Positions 62,884-64,000 of a DNA stretch of 64,000 nucleotides are shown in pieces. The position numbers and the translations under genes are program-made. This DNA comes from Tannerella serpentiformis. GTDB lineage: Bacteria; Bacteroidota; Bacteroidia; Bacteroidales; Tannerellaceae. Position 1 is the stretch's first letter. Each line of letters opens with the position of its first letter. The DNA lies in the NCBI RefSeq assembly GCF_003033925.1, contig NZ_CP028365.1, positions 1,798,001-1,862,000 on the forward strand. The letters run 5' to 3'. The notes beneath the pieces were generated by a model. It was not told where the DNA came from, ran no database searches, and saw only the letters and a program-made list of their open reading frames with translations.

Positions 62884-64000
62884 TTAGCCTTTCGCTCCCT
62901 CAAACTTATTGATGGCATCGACGAACGCCTCGACGGAGGCGGCGATGATGTCAGTGTTAGCGGCGAATCCGTAGTAGTTATTGCCTTCGTGCTCGACTTG
63001 CATGTGTACCTTGCCCATGTCGTCGCTGCCTTTGTCGATGGCTTGAATGAGGAACTCGCGGATGGTCATTTTGCGGCGGATGATGCTCTTGACGGCCTTG
63101 ATGGCGGCGTCGACGGGTCCGTTGCCGGAAGAGGCGGCCTCGAACGTTTCGCCGGCGATCGTGAGCGCTACGCTGGCTACGGAGCGCACCCCGACGCCGG
63201 ACGTGACTTGCAGGTAGGCCAACTTGATGCGATGGAGGGCCTTGCGGTCTTCGCCGACAAGCATGAGCAGGTCGTCGTCGCTGATTTCTTTTTTGCGGTC
63301 GGCCAGGCGGAGGAAGTCCTGATAGACTTTGTCGAGCTTCTCGCGGCTGCCCAGGTCTACGCCGAGCACTTCGAGGCGATGCTTGAGCGCCGCGTGGCCA
63401 CTGCGGGCGGTGAGTACGATGCTATTGTCGTCGATGCCCACATCCTTGGGGTCGATGATTTCGTACGTCTGCACGTTCTTCAGCACGCCGTCTTGATGGA
63501 TGCCGGAGGAGTGCGCGAAGGCGTTACGGCCTACGATGGCTTTGTTGGGCTGCACCGGCATGTTCATCAGGCTGGAGACGAGGCGGCTGGTGGCGTGTAT
63601 GCGCTGGGTGTTGATGTTTGTGTCGATGCCGAGGCGCGCATGGTGACACTTGAGGATCATGGCCACTTCTTCGAGAGAGGTGTTGCCGGCGCGCTCGCCG
63701 ATGCCATTGATGGTCACTTCCGCCTGGCGTGCGCCGGCCAGAACGCCGGCCATGGTGTTGGCCGTCGCCATGCCGAGGTCGTTATGACAGTGTACGGAGA
63801 GGACCGCCTTGTGCACGCCATCGACATGCTCCATGAGGTAGCGGATCTTCTCGCCGAACTCACTCGGCAGACAGTAGCCGGTCGTGTCCGGAATGTTGAC
63901 CACCGTGGCGCCAGCTTTGATGACGGCCTCCACGACGCGTGCCAGATACTCGTTATCGGTGCGTCCGGCGTCCTCGCAGTAGAACTCCACGTCCTCCACG
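62884..64000 (-). CDS. leuA: 2-isopropylmalate synthase, cut by the right edge
   Basis: The last 372 codons of the gene are present; the N-terminus lies beyond the window. [33 protein letters not shown] (metal-binding HCH) and [16 protein letters not shown] mark the catalytic part. [14 protein letters not shown] starts the leucine-binding regulatory domain. It is the first visible gene of the cluster and catalyses the committed step of leucine synthesis. Confidence 0.95.
   Translation of the reverse strand, partial: VEDVEFYCEDAGRTDNEYLARVVEAVIKAGATVVNIPDTTGYCLPSEFGEKIRYLMEHVDGVHKAVLSVHCHNDLGMATANTMAGVLAGARQAEVTINGIGERAGNTSLEEVAMILKCHHARLGIDTNINTQRIHATSRLVSSLMNMPVQPNKAIVGRNAFAHSSGIHQDGVLKNVQTYEIIDPKDVGIDDNSIVLTARSGHAALKHRLEVLGVDLGSREKLDKVYQDFLRLADRKKEISDDDLLMLVGEDRKALHRIKLAYLQVTSGVGVRSVASVALTIAGETFEAASSGNGPVDAAIKAVKSIIRRKMTIREFLIQAIDKGSDDMGKVHMQVEHEGNNYYGFAANTDIIAASVEAFVDAINKFEGAKG

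Overview
The window reads as a chromosome segment of a high-GC member of the Bacteroidota, most like the Tannerellaceae/Porphyromonadaceae. Evidence: a PorW/SprE lipoprotein of the type IX secretion system, a fused lpxC-fabZ, families largely confined to this phylum (DUF4492, DUF4922, DUF1599, BT_3928-type DoxX), and repeated TAnnTTTG promoter -7 boxes. The genus is an inference; no rRNA or tRNA gene was found.

Layout from left to right: the start of a topoisomerase IV A gene (minus); a three-part repeat locus; rseC and a complete rnfBCDGEA operon (plus); an aldo/keto reductase; lpxD-lpxC/fabZ-lpxA, a pRiA4b-type gene and miaA (minus); a DUF4198 protein; a split threonine/serine exporter with a DUF6064-like protein (plus); an NAD(P)-binding protein divergent from a HxlR regulator; lemA plus a TPM-domain gene; a flavodoxin-fold reductase; a repeat field; an AraC-like protein, DUF4922, sppA, lpxK and thiL (plus). 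Then come a viroplasmin/RNase H protein, a DEAD-box helicase, a PfkB kinase and a SIS isomerase (minus); a thioredoxin-fold lipoprotein; the glsB/glsA acyltransferase pair; a YefM/Txe toxin-antitoxin pair; uxaC and a Na/Pi transporter; a TGS-P-loop kinase; DUF4492-cydA-cydB; rplY-pth-S4; porW; a folE-SPOR-tpiA-DoxX-DUF1599 block; a LysM/M23 peptidase; and a leuA-leuC-leuD-leuA2 cluster running off the right edge without a visible leuB.

The gene content is mostly housekeeping: respiration (Rnf, cytochrome bd), lipid A (lpxA, C, D, K), aminolipid synthesis, leucine synthesis and cell envelope. The unusual part lies between genes. Nearly every long intergenic gap holds a tandem array with a period close to 41-42 bp (40/36 bp in one case). 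Its sequence differs from locus to locus, and in several arrays each unit carries a short palindrome, often two 6-bp arms around 3 bp, whose arms change together between units. At least nine such arrays occur in 64 kb. They are not CRISPR and have no plausible coding content. I consider this phased-palindrome system the best candidate for something undescribed here. Smaller repeat types (a 94-bp inverted-repeat element, a GTACCCGG hairpin and CTCTACC-type runs) also occur.
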